DNA of 64,000 nucleotides from JAGOCV01 sp049445855. GTDB lineage: Bacteria; Pseudomonadota; Gammaproteobacteria; Burkholderiales; Burkholderiaceae_C. The stretch spans positions 186,001 through 250,000 of the forward strand of contig NZ_JBMSDV010000004.1 of the NCBI RefSeq assembly GCF_049445855.1. The letters are read 5' to 3'. Position numbers and translations under genes: made by a program. Below, piece after piece: positions 53,906-62,459 of this stretch. The notes under the pieces were generated by a model. That model had not been told where the DNA came from, searched no databases, and was given only the letters and a program-made list of their open reading frames with translations. Numbering within the stretch: position 1 is the first letter of the stretch; every line of letters begins with the position of its first letter.

Positions 53906-56900
53906 ACACCACAGGAATCACCAGCAGGCTCAGCACGGTGGACGTGATGAGCCCGCCGATCACCGCGATGGCCATCGGCGAGCGGAAGCTCGAATCCGCT
54001 GCCCCGAGGCCGATGGCGATCGGCATCATCCCGGCGCCCATGGCCAGCGTGGTCATGATGATGGGCCGTGCGCGCTTGTGGCAGGCGTCCATCAGTGCGT
54101 CCCAGCGCGAGAGGCCGCGTTCGCGACGCGCAAGGATCGCGTATTCCACCAGCAGGATCGAGTTCTTCGTCGCGATACCCATCAGCATGATGAGGCCGAT
54201 GAGCGAGGGCATCGAGAAGCTCTTCTGCGCGAGCAGCAGGCCGACGAACGCGCCGCCCAGCGACAGCGGCAATGCGGCAAGGATGGTGAACGGATGCAGG
54301 AAGTCCTTGAACAGCAGCACCAGCACGATGTAGATGCACAGCACGCCGGTCAGCATGGCCAGGCCGAAGCTTGCGAAGAGTTCGCCCATCACCTCGGCGT
54401 CACCCACTTCCACCACACGCACGCCGGGCGGGAGGTTTTTCACGGAGGGCAATTGCTGAACGGCCGTGGCGACGTCACCCAGCGGCAGGCCGGAGAGTTC
54501 GATCTCGAAGTTGATGTTGCGTGAACGGTCGTAGCGGTCGATCACCGCCGGGCCGCCTGTCACTTCGAGCGACGCCACTTCGCTCAGCATCACCGGTCCG
54601 CGCGCGCCGGGCACCATCAGGCGGCCGAGCAGCGAGAGGTCCTGCCGCGCCGCGTCTTCCAGCTTCACGACGATGGGCACCTGGCGCTGCGACAGGTTGA
54701 GCTTGGGCAGTGACACGTCGTAGTCGCCGACGGTGGCGACGCGCAGCGTTTCGGCGATTGCGGCACTCGTCACCCCCAGGTCCGCAGCGCGCGCGAAGTC
54801 GGGGCGCACGGCGATCTCGGGCCGCACCAGGCTGGCGGTGGATGCCACACTGCCCAGCCCCGGGATCGTACGCAGGTCCTTCTCGACTTCCAGCGCTGCG
54901 GTCTGCAGCGCCTTCGGGTCCTCGCCGGTCAGCACGAGGATGTACTTCTCGCCCGAGCCACCCAGGCCGACCTTGGAGCGCACGCCAGGCAACTGTTCCA
55001 GCGCCGTGCGGATGCGGTTCTCGATCACCTGCTTGCGCGGCCGGTCGCCGCGCTTGGCCAGCAGGATGGTGAGGGTCGCCTTGCGTGTTTCGGCCGCACC
55101 CTGCGGGGCGAACGGGTCGCCGCCCGCCGAGCCGCCGCCGATGGTCGTGTACACGCTTTGCACATGCTCCACGCCGCTGATCAGCGAGCGCGCGTGCTCG
55201 GCCGTGTCGCGCGTCTGCGCGAGCGTCGCACCCGGCGCGAGCTCCAGGTACACCTGCGTCTGCGAGTTGTCGTCCGGGGGGATGAAGCCGGTCGGCAGCA
55301 GCGGGATCAGCGCGAGCGAGCCGATGAAGAACAGGCCCGATGCGATGATCGTCACCCAGCGATGGCGCGTCGTCCACTTCACGCAGCGCATGTAGAGATT
55401 CATCCACTTCGGATCGGCGTGCTCGCCCACGACGGGCTTGAGCATGTAGGCCGCCATCATCGGTGTGAGCACGCGCGCCACCACCAGCGAGGCGAACACC
55501 GCGAGTGACGCCGTCCAGCCGAACTGCTTGAAGAACTTGCCCGCCACGCCGCTCATGAAGGCCGTGGGCAGGAACACCGCGATCAGCGTGAACGTGGTCG
55601 CGATTACCGCCAGGCCGATCTCGTCGGCCGCTTCCATCGCGGCTTCGTACGGCGACTTGCCCATGCGCAGATGGCGCACGATGTTTTCCACCTCCACGAT
55701 CGCGTCGTCCACCAGGATGCCGACCACCAGCGACAGCGCAAGCAGCGTGATCACGTTGATCGAGAAGCCCAGCAGGTACATGCCGATGAACGCGGGAATC
55801 ACCGACAGCGGCAGCGCCACAGCCGAGACGAAGGTCGCGCGCCAGTCGCGCAGGAAAAGCCACACCACCAGCACGGCCAGCAGCGCGCCTTCATACAGAA
55901 GGTGCATCGAGCCGTCGTACTCTTCCTGCACCGGTGTCACGAAGTCGAAAGCCTCGGTGATCTGCACGTCAGGCCGCGCAGCGCGCAGCTCGTCCAGCGC
56001 CTTGTGGATCGCAGCGCCCACGGCCACTTCACTCTCGCCGCGGCTGCGCGCGACTTCGAAGCCGACGACGGGCTTGCCGTTGAGCATCGCCGCTGCACGC
56101 GGCTCGGCGATGGTGTCCTTCACCGTCGCGATCTGGTCGAGGCGGATGCGTCGTCCATCGGACAACGCCAGTTGCAGCTTGCCCAGTTCTTCGGCCGTCT
56201 GCACGGTGGCGAGCGTGCGCACCGGCTGTTCGCTGCCGCCCAGGTCTGTGCGGCCGCCGGCGCTTTCGGTCTGAACGTTGCGCAATTGACGCGAGATGTC
56301 GGCGGCGGACGCGCCCAGTGCCTGCAGGCGCAGCGGGTCGAGCGCCACACTCACTTCACGCGTGACGCCACCCACGCGGTTGACCGCGCCGACGCCGCGC
56401 ACGGCCAGCAGCTTGCGCGACACCTCGTTGTCGACGAACCAGGAGAGCGCCTCGTCGTCCATACGGTCCGAACGGATGGTGAACGCCAGCACTGGCTGGC
56501 CCGCAAGGTCCACCTTGTTGACGACCGGGTCACGCACGTCGGCGGGCAGGTCGGCGCGCACGCGCTGCACGGCAGAGCGCACGTCGTCCACCGCTTCCTG
56601 CGGTGGCTTCTCCAGCCGGAATTCGACGGTCAGGACGGCCGAACCGTCCTGCACCTTGGTGTAGATGTGCTTGAGGCCTTGCAGTGTGGCGATGGAGTTC
56701 TCGAGCTTGCGCGCAACGTCGTTCTCCATCTGCGAGGGCGAAGCGCCGGGCAGCTGCGCGGTGACAGTGACGGTGGGGAGGTCGATGTCGGGGAAGTTCT
56801 GCACCTTCATTGCATTGAAGGACAGCAGGCCCGCGAACGACAGCAGCACGAACAGCATCACGGCCGGTATCGGGTTGCGGATCGACCAGGAGGAAACGTT

Positions 56901-56906
56901 CATCAT
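53811..56906 (-). CDS. RND efflux pump, inner-membrane transporter (HAE-1-like)
   Basis: A 1031-residue AcrB/MdtB-like transporter with 12 membrane helices in the 1+5+1+5 layout and two large periplasmic loops. SSWSIRNPIPAVMLFVLLSFAGL, FPDIDLPTVTV, and proton-relay acidic residues in helix 4 (VVGILVDDAIVEVENI) are typical; the C-terminal half repeats the pattern (IGLIMLMGIATKNSILLVEYA). It is the third gene of an OMF-MFP-RND operon. The double-Met start is 56906 or 56903. Substrate unknown. Its 3' end overlaps the acyltransferase gene by 95 bases. Confidence 0.95.
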   Translation of the reverse strand: MMNVSSWSIRNPIPAVMLFVLLSFAGLLSFNAMKVQNFPDIDLPTVTVTAQLPGASPSQMENDVARKLENSIATLQGLKHIYTKVQDGSAVLTVEFRLEKPPQEAVDDVRSAVQRVRADLPADVRDPVVNKVDLAGQPVLAFTIRSDRMDDEALSWFVDNEVSRKLLAVRGVGAVNRVGGVTREVSVALDPLRLQALGASAADISRQLRNVQTESAGGRTDLGGSEQPVRTLATVQTAEELGKLQLALSDGRRIRLDQIATVKDTIAEPRAAAMLNGKPVVGFEVARSRGESEVAVGAAIHKALDELRAARPDVQITEAFDFVTPVQEEYDGSMHLLYEGALLAVLVVWLFLRDWRATFVSAVALPLSVIPAFIGMYLLGFSINVITLLALSLVVGILVDDAIVEVENIVRHLRMGKSPYEAAMEAADEIGLAVIATTFTLIAVFLPTAFMSGVAGKFFKQFGWTASLAVFASLVVARVLTPMMAAYMLKPVVGEHADPKWMNLYMRCVKWTTRHRWVTIIASGLFFIGSLALIPLLPTGFIPPDDNSQTQVYLELAPGATLAQTRDTAEHARSLISGVEHVQSVYTTIGGGSAGGDPFAPQGAAETRKATLTILLAKRGDRPRKQVIENRIRTALEQLPGVRSKVGLGGSGEKYILVLTGEDPKALQTAALEVEKDLRTIPGLGSVASTASLVRPEIAVRPDFARAADLGVTSAAIAETLRVATVGDYDVSLPKLNLSQRQVPIVVKLEDAARQDLSLLGRLMVPGARGPVMLSEVASLEVTGGPAVIDRYDRSRNINFEIELSGLPLGDVATAVQQLPSVKNLPPGVRVVEVGDAEVMGELFASFGLAMLTGVLCIYIVLVLLFKDFLHPFTILAALPLSLGGAFVGLLLAQKSFSMPSLIGLIMLMGIATKNSILLVEYAILARRERGLSRWDALMDACHKRARPIIMTTLAMGAGMMPIAIGLGAADSSFRSPMAIAVIGGLITSTVLSLLVIPVVFTVVDDAEHWMRRMFGKLRRAPREEPAAPRS

Positions 56907-56916
56907 GAGGCGGCCC

Positions 56917-58104
56917 TCATTTCTTCGCGGGCGTGTTGCCGGCCGCCGGTGCGGCACCGGTCGTCACGCGCACCACGTCGCCGTCGTTCAGGAAGCCCGC
57001 GCCATTCACCGCGACTGTCGCGCCGGCATCCACGCCACGCAGGATTTCCACGCGGTCACCGATGCGCCGGCCCGTGTCCACCTTGACCTGGCTCACGCGC
57101 TGGCCTTCGCCGAGGCGGAACACATAGCTGAACGCATCACGCACCACCACGGCCTGCTGCGGAACGGTGAGTGCATCGCTCGCGCCCAGGTCGAACTCGC
57201 CACGCGCGAACATGCCGGCGCGCGCCTGCACGTTGGGCGCGAGGTCCACGTAGACGAGCGCGTTGCGCGTCTGCGGGTCCACCGTCGGCGCGATCATGCG
57301 GACCTTGCCCTTCACCTGCGCGCCGCTCGCGATGGTGACGGTGACCGTCGTGCCGGGCGGGATGCGGCCGAGTTCGGCGGACGTCACTTCGCCGCGCCAC
57401 TCCAGCCTGCCCTGGCGGATCATGCGGAACAGTTCCGTGCCCGCAGGCAGCACCGCACCGACGGTGGCGCTGCGTGCGGAGATGACGCCGCTGTCCGGCG
57501 CGAGCACCTGCGTGTTCTTCATGCGCAGTTGCTGCGCAGCCAGTGTGGCGCGTGCGGCCTCCACGCGCGCACGTGCGGTCTGCTCGGCGGTGAGGTACTG
57601 GTTGATCTGCTGTGCGCTCAACGCGCCGGATTGCTGCAGCCCGCGCGCGCGGTCGGCGTTGGCCGTGGCGTCGGCGGCATTGGCTTCGGCTTCCATCAGG
57701 CCCGCGCGGGCCTGGCCCACGTCGGCCTGGATGGTCTCGGGGGCGAACGTGGCCAGCACCTGACCGGCGCGCACCACGTCACCGACATTCACGCGCACGT
57801 CGGTGAGGCGCAGCCCGTTCGCTTCGGTGCCGACGCTGGCTTCCTGCCACGCGGCGATATTGCCGTTGGCGGCCAGCCGCACGGGCAGCTTGGTGGTTTC
57901 GGGCTTTGCCGTGGTGATGGTGAGCGCGGGCCGCGGCGCAGCGGCGGTGGGTGTGTCGGCAGCACGCGATTGAACGCCGATGAGCGTGCTGGTGCCCAGA
58001 ACCAGCAGGGCGCCCAGCACGGCCGCATGAGTCCGGGTCATGCGGAACGGGAAGAGTTTCGGAGTCATGTTCATGTTGTCGTTTCCGTTGTCTGTGCGAT
58101 TCAT
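56917..58104 (-). CDS. RND efflux periplasmic adaptor (membrane fusion protein)
   Basis: A 395-residue adaptor with an N-terminal membrane or signal segment (about 27-48), a lipoyl/barrel-sandwich domain (VNVGDVVRAGQVLATF and APDSGVISARSATVGAVLPAG), a coiled-coil hairpin (about 115-185) and beta-barrel domains. It connects the RND pump to the outer-membrane channel. The start overlaps the OMF stop by 4 bases (ATGA), and the pump follows 10 bases after its stop. Confidence 0.93.
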   Translation of the reverse strand: MNRTDNGNDNMNMTPKLFPFRMTRTHAAVLGALLVLGTSTLIGVQSRAADTPTAAAPRPALTITTAKPETTKLPVRLAANGNIAAWQEASVGTEANGLRLTDVRVNVGDVVRAGQVLATFAPETIQADVGQARAGLMEAEANAADATANADRARGLQQSGALSAQQINQYLTAEQTARARVEAARATLAAQQLRMKNTQVLAPDSGVISARSATVGAVLPAGTELFRMIRQGRLEWRGEVTSAELGRIPPGTTVTVTIASGAQVKGKVRMIAPTVDPQTRNALVYVDLAPNVQARAGMFARGEFDLGASDALTVPQQAVVVRDAFSYVFRLGEGQRVSQVKVDTGRRIGDRVEILRGVDAGATVAVNGAGFLNDGDVVRVTTGAAPAAGNTPAKK

Positions 58105-59513
58105 GAGGGATTCCTGGCCGCGACGGGCTCTGCCACGCTCCACCCACCACCCACGGCGCGGTACAGCGCGATCCACGCGGCCTTGCGCTCGCGCTCGAGC
58201 GTGACGAGGTTCGTCTCTGCCGCGAGCGCCGTGCGGCGCGCATCCTCCAGTTCGACCAGGCTGGCCAGGCCACCGCGATAGCGATCTTCCGTGGCCTTGA
58301 AGGAAGCACGGTAACCATCGACGGCCGTGCGCGCGTTGACACCGCGCGCCTGCGTGGCCGCAAGGTTGACGAGCGCCTGCTCGACCTCGCTCACGGCCTG
58401 GCGGGCGCGGGCGCGGTAGAGCGCGGCGGCTTCTTCGTAACGCGCCTTGGCTGCGTCCACGTCGGCGGCGCGGCGGCCCCCGTCGAAGAGCGGCACGCTG
58501 AGCGCAAGCGGGCCGATCGACCACGTGTTGAAGTCCGTGGTCGCGCCGCCAGTGCGGAAAGCCAGGGTGCCGACCGATCCGTTCAGCGTGAGGCGTGGGT
58601 AACGCGCGGCCTGGGCGCCGCCGACTTCTGCGCTGGCCGATGCCACCTGCAGTGCGGCGCTGTGCAGGTCGGGCCGCTGCGTGAGAAGGCCCGCAGGCAC
58701 GGCCGGCACGCGGATCGCCGCCGGGTCGGCCTTGTTCGCTGGCGTGGTGTCGAGTGCACGCCGCAGCTCGTCTTCATCGATCGCGGTGAGGGCAACCAGC
58801 ACTTTCACGTCCACATCGCACAGTGCACCCTGTTGCGTGAGCCGGCCCGCAGCCTCGGCGCTGCTGGCGCGTGCCAGCGCGGCGGTGGCCGGTGCGGTGA
58901 AACCGGCATTGGCGCTGAGGCCGGACAGGCGTGCGGTCTCGGCGCGCGAAGTCGCGTCCTGCCGCGTCACTTCCAGCAGGTCTCGGCAACTGCGCAGCGC
59001 GAAATACTGGTTGGCGACTTCGGCCGCCACCGACACCCGTGCGTCGTGCCACTGCGCCTGCGCGCCCTCGAAGCGTGCCTGCGCCGCATCGCGCCGCGCG
59101 CGGTTGCCGCCGAACAGGTCGATTTCCCACGACGCCTGCAACGCACCCTGCATCGTGGTCGCGGTGCTGAGCGTCTGTTCGGAGAAGCCGCGCGACACGC
59201 TCGCCGATGCGTCGAGCGATGGCAGCAGTGCAGCGCCGGCAGCGACACGCGTGGCGCGCGCCTGCTCGAGCTGCGAACGCGCCGAGGCGAGCGTCGGGCT
59301 GGCCTCCTGCGCGGCGTCGATCAGGCGCACGAGAAGCGGGTCGTCGTACTGCTGCCACCAGCGTGAGAGGTCGGCGAGCGTGCCGCCGTGCGGAACCGGG
59401 GGCAGCGGTTCCTTCCATTGTGATGCGAGCGTCGGCGTGACGGATGCGGGGGGCATCCCGGTGGCGCAGCCCGCCACCAGCAGGCAGGCCGCGATGAGCA
59501 GGGGAATCTTCAT
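58101..59513 (-). CDS. RND efflux outer-membrane channel lipoprotein (NodT-like)
   Basis: A 470-residue OMF protein with lipobox LVAGC (Cys16) and the two OEP repeats (LASARSQLEQARATRVAAGAALLPSLDASAS; LTLNGSVGTLAFRTGGATTDFNTWSIGPLALSVPLFDGG). It forms the trimeric channel of the pump. It is the first gene of the operon; the promoter should lie in the 125 bases between it and glnE, where I see no clear hexamers. Confidence 0.93.
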   Translation of the reverse strand: MKIPLLIAACLLVAGCATGMPPASVTPTLASQWKEPLPPVPHGGTLADLSRWWQQYDDPLLVRLIDAAQEASPTLASARSQLEQARATRVAAGAALLPSLDASASVSRGFSEQTLSTATTMQGALQASWEIDLFGGNRARRDAAQARFEGAQAQWHDARVSVAAEVANQYFALRSCRDLLEVTRQDATSRAETARLSGLSANAGFTAPATAALARASSAEAAGRLTQQGALCDVDVKVLVALTAIDEDELRRALDTTPANKADPAAIRVPAVPAGLLTQRPDLHSAALQVASASAEVGGAQAARYPRLTLNGSVGTLAFRTGGATTDFNTWSIGPLALSVPLFDGGRRAADVDAAKARYEEAAALYRARARQAVSEVEQALVNLAATQARGVNARTAVDGYRASFKATEDRYRGGLASLVELEDARRTALAAETNLVTLERERKAAWIALYRAVGGGWSVAEPVAARNPS

Positions 59514-59638
59514 GCGTACTTTCTTGCGGTCCGCCAGGACGGGGCAGCGCCACAGGCAGCGAGGGTGCCCCGGGACCGGCGCAAAGAATTACAGCATGGG
59601 AAAACCCGTGCCGTGGCTGTTTAATGAAAAATTAAGTT

Positions 59639-62434
59639 CTAGCCGTGACCGGCGCCGAACACCGCATTCCACAACGCGAGAACCGCGCTGCGTTCGCCCT
59701 CGACACTGGCCGGCGCGACCTGCGTGGGCGATTCGTTGAGGCGCGCGTGGTGCTGCACGCGGCGCAACGCACGGTAGGCACTGGCTGCTGCGTGCCCGGT
59801 GCCGGGGGGAAGCAGACCGGCACTCTCTGCGCGTTGCAGCAGCGCGATGTTGCCGACGTTGGGAATCAGCTCGCGGTGCTGCGCGGCCTGCGCGAGCACC
59901 AGGTATTGCACGGCGAACTCCGCATCCACCATGCCGCCCGGGCTGTGCTTCACATCGAACTTCTCACCGGTGCTCTCGCCCTTGATGGGGTGAGCAGCGC
60001 GCACTTTCTCGCGCATCGCGACGATCTCGGCACGCAGTGCGTCGGCATCGCGCGGCGCGGTGATCACGGCTTCGCGAACCGCGTCGAAACGCGCGCGCAG
60101 GGCTTCTTCGCCGAGCACGAAGCGCGCGCGCGTCATCGCCTGGTGTTCCCAGGTCCACGCGGTGTTGCTGCCGCGCTGCTGCTGGTAGTCGGCGTACGCC
60201 GAGAACGTGGTGATGAGCAGGCCCGAGTTGCCGTTGGGGCGCAGCGCGGTGTCGATCTCGAACAGGTCGCCTTCGCCGGTCTTCACCGTGAGCCAGTTGA
60301 TCAGCTTGCGCACGAAGGCTGCGTAGGTGTCGGCCGCGCCCTCATCCGGGTCGTCGTGCACGAACACGATGTCCAGGTCGCTGCCGTAGCTCAGCTCTTT
60401 TCCGCCGAGCTTGCCGTAGCCGATGATGGCGAACTGCGGCGTCTCGCGGTGGCGGTTCTTCAGGCGTTCCCAGCACCACTGCGCCGTGACGCGCAGCACA
60501 CTGTCGGCCAGCGCAGAGAGGTCGTCGGCGACCTGCTCCACGGTCAGGCGGCCTTCGACGTCACGCGCGAGCGTGCGGAACATTTCGGCATGGTGCGCGC
60601 GGCGCAGCAGGTTCAGCAGCGCCTCGTCGTCGTCTTCACCGGTGCGCACCAGCGCGGCACGGCGTGCGGCGAGTTCGCCTTCGAATTCGGCGGCATTGAA
60701 GCGTTCGGACAACAGCGCGTCGCTGGCGAGTTCGTCGATCACGCCCGGATGCCGCAGCAGATATCGCGCGGGCCACTTCGCCGCGCCCAGCAGGCGCAGC
60801 AGGCGCTCATGCACCGCAGGCCGCTCCAGCAGCAGCGCGAGATAACTTTCGCGGCGCAGCAGCGGCTCGATCCAGTCGGCGATGCGCACGGCTGCTTCCT
60901 CGCTCACACGACCTTCGCGCAGCCATTGCGCCGTACGCTGGACCACCCGCGCCAGCCGGTTGCGTGTGTCTTCGCGAAGGGCCAGAACGCGCGGATGTTC
61001 GCGCCACGCGGCCACGCGCTGTCGGAAGCCTTCGGGCAGTTCGGCGAGCAGCGTGTCCAGGTCGGGCGCGGCGGCTTTCGCCTTGGGGCCGACGCAACTC
61101 TTGCAGTTGCCGCCCGCGCTCGCGCCCGCCAGCAGCTTGTCGAACTCCTGCGCGACGAATTCGCGGTGCGCGTCGAGTTCGTGCAGGAAAGGGCAGCAAC
61201 TCGCATAGCCCATGGTGTGCGCGATCCACGCGAGGTCTTCGTCCTGCGTGGGCAGCACGTGCGTCTGCTGGTCGTCCAGGTACTGGATGCGGTGCTCCAC
61301 GCGACGCAGGAATTCGTAGGCCTTTGCCAGTGCGTCGGCCGTGTCCTGCGGCATCAGTCCGGCGGCGGCGACGCGCTGCAACGCGTCGAGCGTCGGCCGT
61401 GTGCGCAGCTCGGGGAACTGGCCACCGCGCACCACCTGCAGCAATTGCACCGTGAATTCGATTTCGCGGATGCCGCCGCGCGAGATCTTCACGTCGTTGG
61501 CGCGTTCGGGCCGGCCGGCGGTGCGCTTGGTCGCGTGCTCGCGGATCTGGCGGTGCAGCGTACGCAAGGCCTCGAATACCCCGTAGTCGAGGTAGCGACG
61601 GAAGACGAAGGGCAGCACCACGCTGCGCAGCGCCTGCGCCGACGCGTCCTGCACGCACTGGCGCGGTGCGACCACGCGGCTCTTGAGCCAGGCGAAGCGC
61701 TCCCACTCGCGGCCCTGCGCCTGGAAGTATTCCTCCAGCGCGTCGAGCGACACCACGCTCGGCCCGGAGTTGCCATTGGGGCGCAGCGCCAGGTCCATGC
61801 GGAACACGAAGCCGTGCTCGGTGGTGTCACCCACCAGTGTGTAGATGCGCTTGACGGCGCGGGCGAAGTATTCCTGGTTGGTGATCTGGCCGCGGCCGTC
61901 TTCCAGCCCGGCGGTCTCGCCGTCCTGGTCGTAGACGTAGATCAGGTCGATGTCGCTGGAGACGTTGAGTTCGCGCGCCCCGAGCTTGCCCATGCCGATG
62001 ATCCACAGGCGGGCACGTTTTCCGTCCACGCCGACCGGCGCACCGTGGCGTGCGTCGAGTTCGGCCTCGGCTTTGGCGCAGGCCATGTCCAGCGCGAATT
62101 CGGCCAGTTGCGTCACCGCCGTGGTCACGTCCGACAGGGGGGCCTGTGCGTCGCAGTCGAGGGCGATGAGGCGCTCCATCACCAGCTGGCGCGTCATGCG
62201 CAGGGCGGCGCCAGTGTCGGCACCGCGCGCCCTCAAGGCGTTGAACGCCTGGAGCATGTGGGGGCGAAGGGGTGCACCGGCGGGCAGCAGGGCCAATTCG
62301 GTCGCGTAGCGGTTGCGCAGACGCTGGGCGAAACGCGAATACGACGAGAGCAGCGAAGCCGGGGCGGCCTGGCCATCCCGGGGTAACAAAACTTCACCGG
62401 CCTGTGCTGAACCTGTGTCCACGCTGCCAGTCAT
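59639..62434 (-). CDS. glnE: Bifunctional glutamine synthetase adenylyltransferase/adenylyl-removing enzyme
   Basis: A 931-residue GlnE with two nucleotidyltransferase domains: the N-terminal one has NVSSDIDLIYVYDQDG (deadenylylation) and the C-terminal one YGSDLDIVFVHDDPDEG (adenylylation), with the family motifs SRGGIREIEFTVQLLQ and SPGGMVDAEFAVQYLVL after them. It adds and removes AMP on glutamine synthetase in answer to PII and nitrogen state. The ATG at 62434 has AGGA before it and is chosen over a GTG 12 bases upstream. It is divergent from the YhdP-like gene. Confidence 0.97.
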   Translation of the reverse strand: MTGSVDTGSAQAGEVLLPRDGQAAPASLLSSYSRFAQRLRNRYATELALLPAGAPLRPHMLQAFNALRARGADTGAALRMTRQLVMERLIALDCDAQAPLSDVTTAVTQLAEFALDMACAKAEAELDARHGAPVGVDGKRARLWIIGMGKLGARELNVSSDIDLIYVYDQDGETAGLEDGRGQITNQEYFARAVKRIYTLVGDTTEHGFVFRMDLALRPNGNSGPSVVSLDALEEYFQAQGREWERFAWLKSRVVAPRQCVQDASAQALRSVVLPFVFRRYLDYGVFEALRTLHRQIREHATKRTAGRPERANDVKISRGGIREIEFTVQLLQVVRGGQFPELRTRPTLDALQRVAAAGLMPQDTADALAKAYEFLRRVEHRIQYLDDQQTHVLPTQDEDLAWIAHTMGYASCCPFLHELDAHREFVAQEFDKLLAGASAGGNCKSCVGPKAKAAAPDLDTLLAELPEGFRQRVAAWREHPRVLALREDTRNRLARVVQRTAQWLREGRVSEEAAVRIADWIEPLLRRESYLALLLERPAVHERLLRLLGAAKWPARYLLRHPGVIDELASDALLSERFNAAEFEGELAARRAALVRTGEDDDEALLNLLRRAHHAEMFRTLARDVEGRLTVEQVADDLSALADSVLRVTAQWCWERLKNRHRETPQFAIIGYGKLGGKELSYGSDLDIVFVHDDPDEGAADTYAAFVRKLINWLTVKTGEGDLFEIDTALRPNGNSGLLITTFSAYADYQQQRGSNTAWTWEHQAMTRARFVLGEEALRARFDAVREAVITAPRDADALRAEIVAMREKVRAAHPIKGESTGEKFDVKHSPGGMVDAEFAVQYLVLAQAAQHRELIPNVGNIALLQRAESAGLLPPGTGHAAASAYRALRRVQHHARLNESPTQVAPASVEGERSAVLALWNAVFGAGHG

Positions 62435-62459
62435 AATTCCTGCCACTTCGCATTCATCG

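Noticed and set aside
59645..62386. Plus-strand open frame of 913 codons opposite glnE
   Set aside because: glnE shows both nucleotidyltransferase domains; the antisense frame is low-complexity and motif-free.
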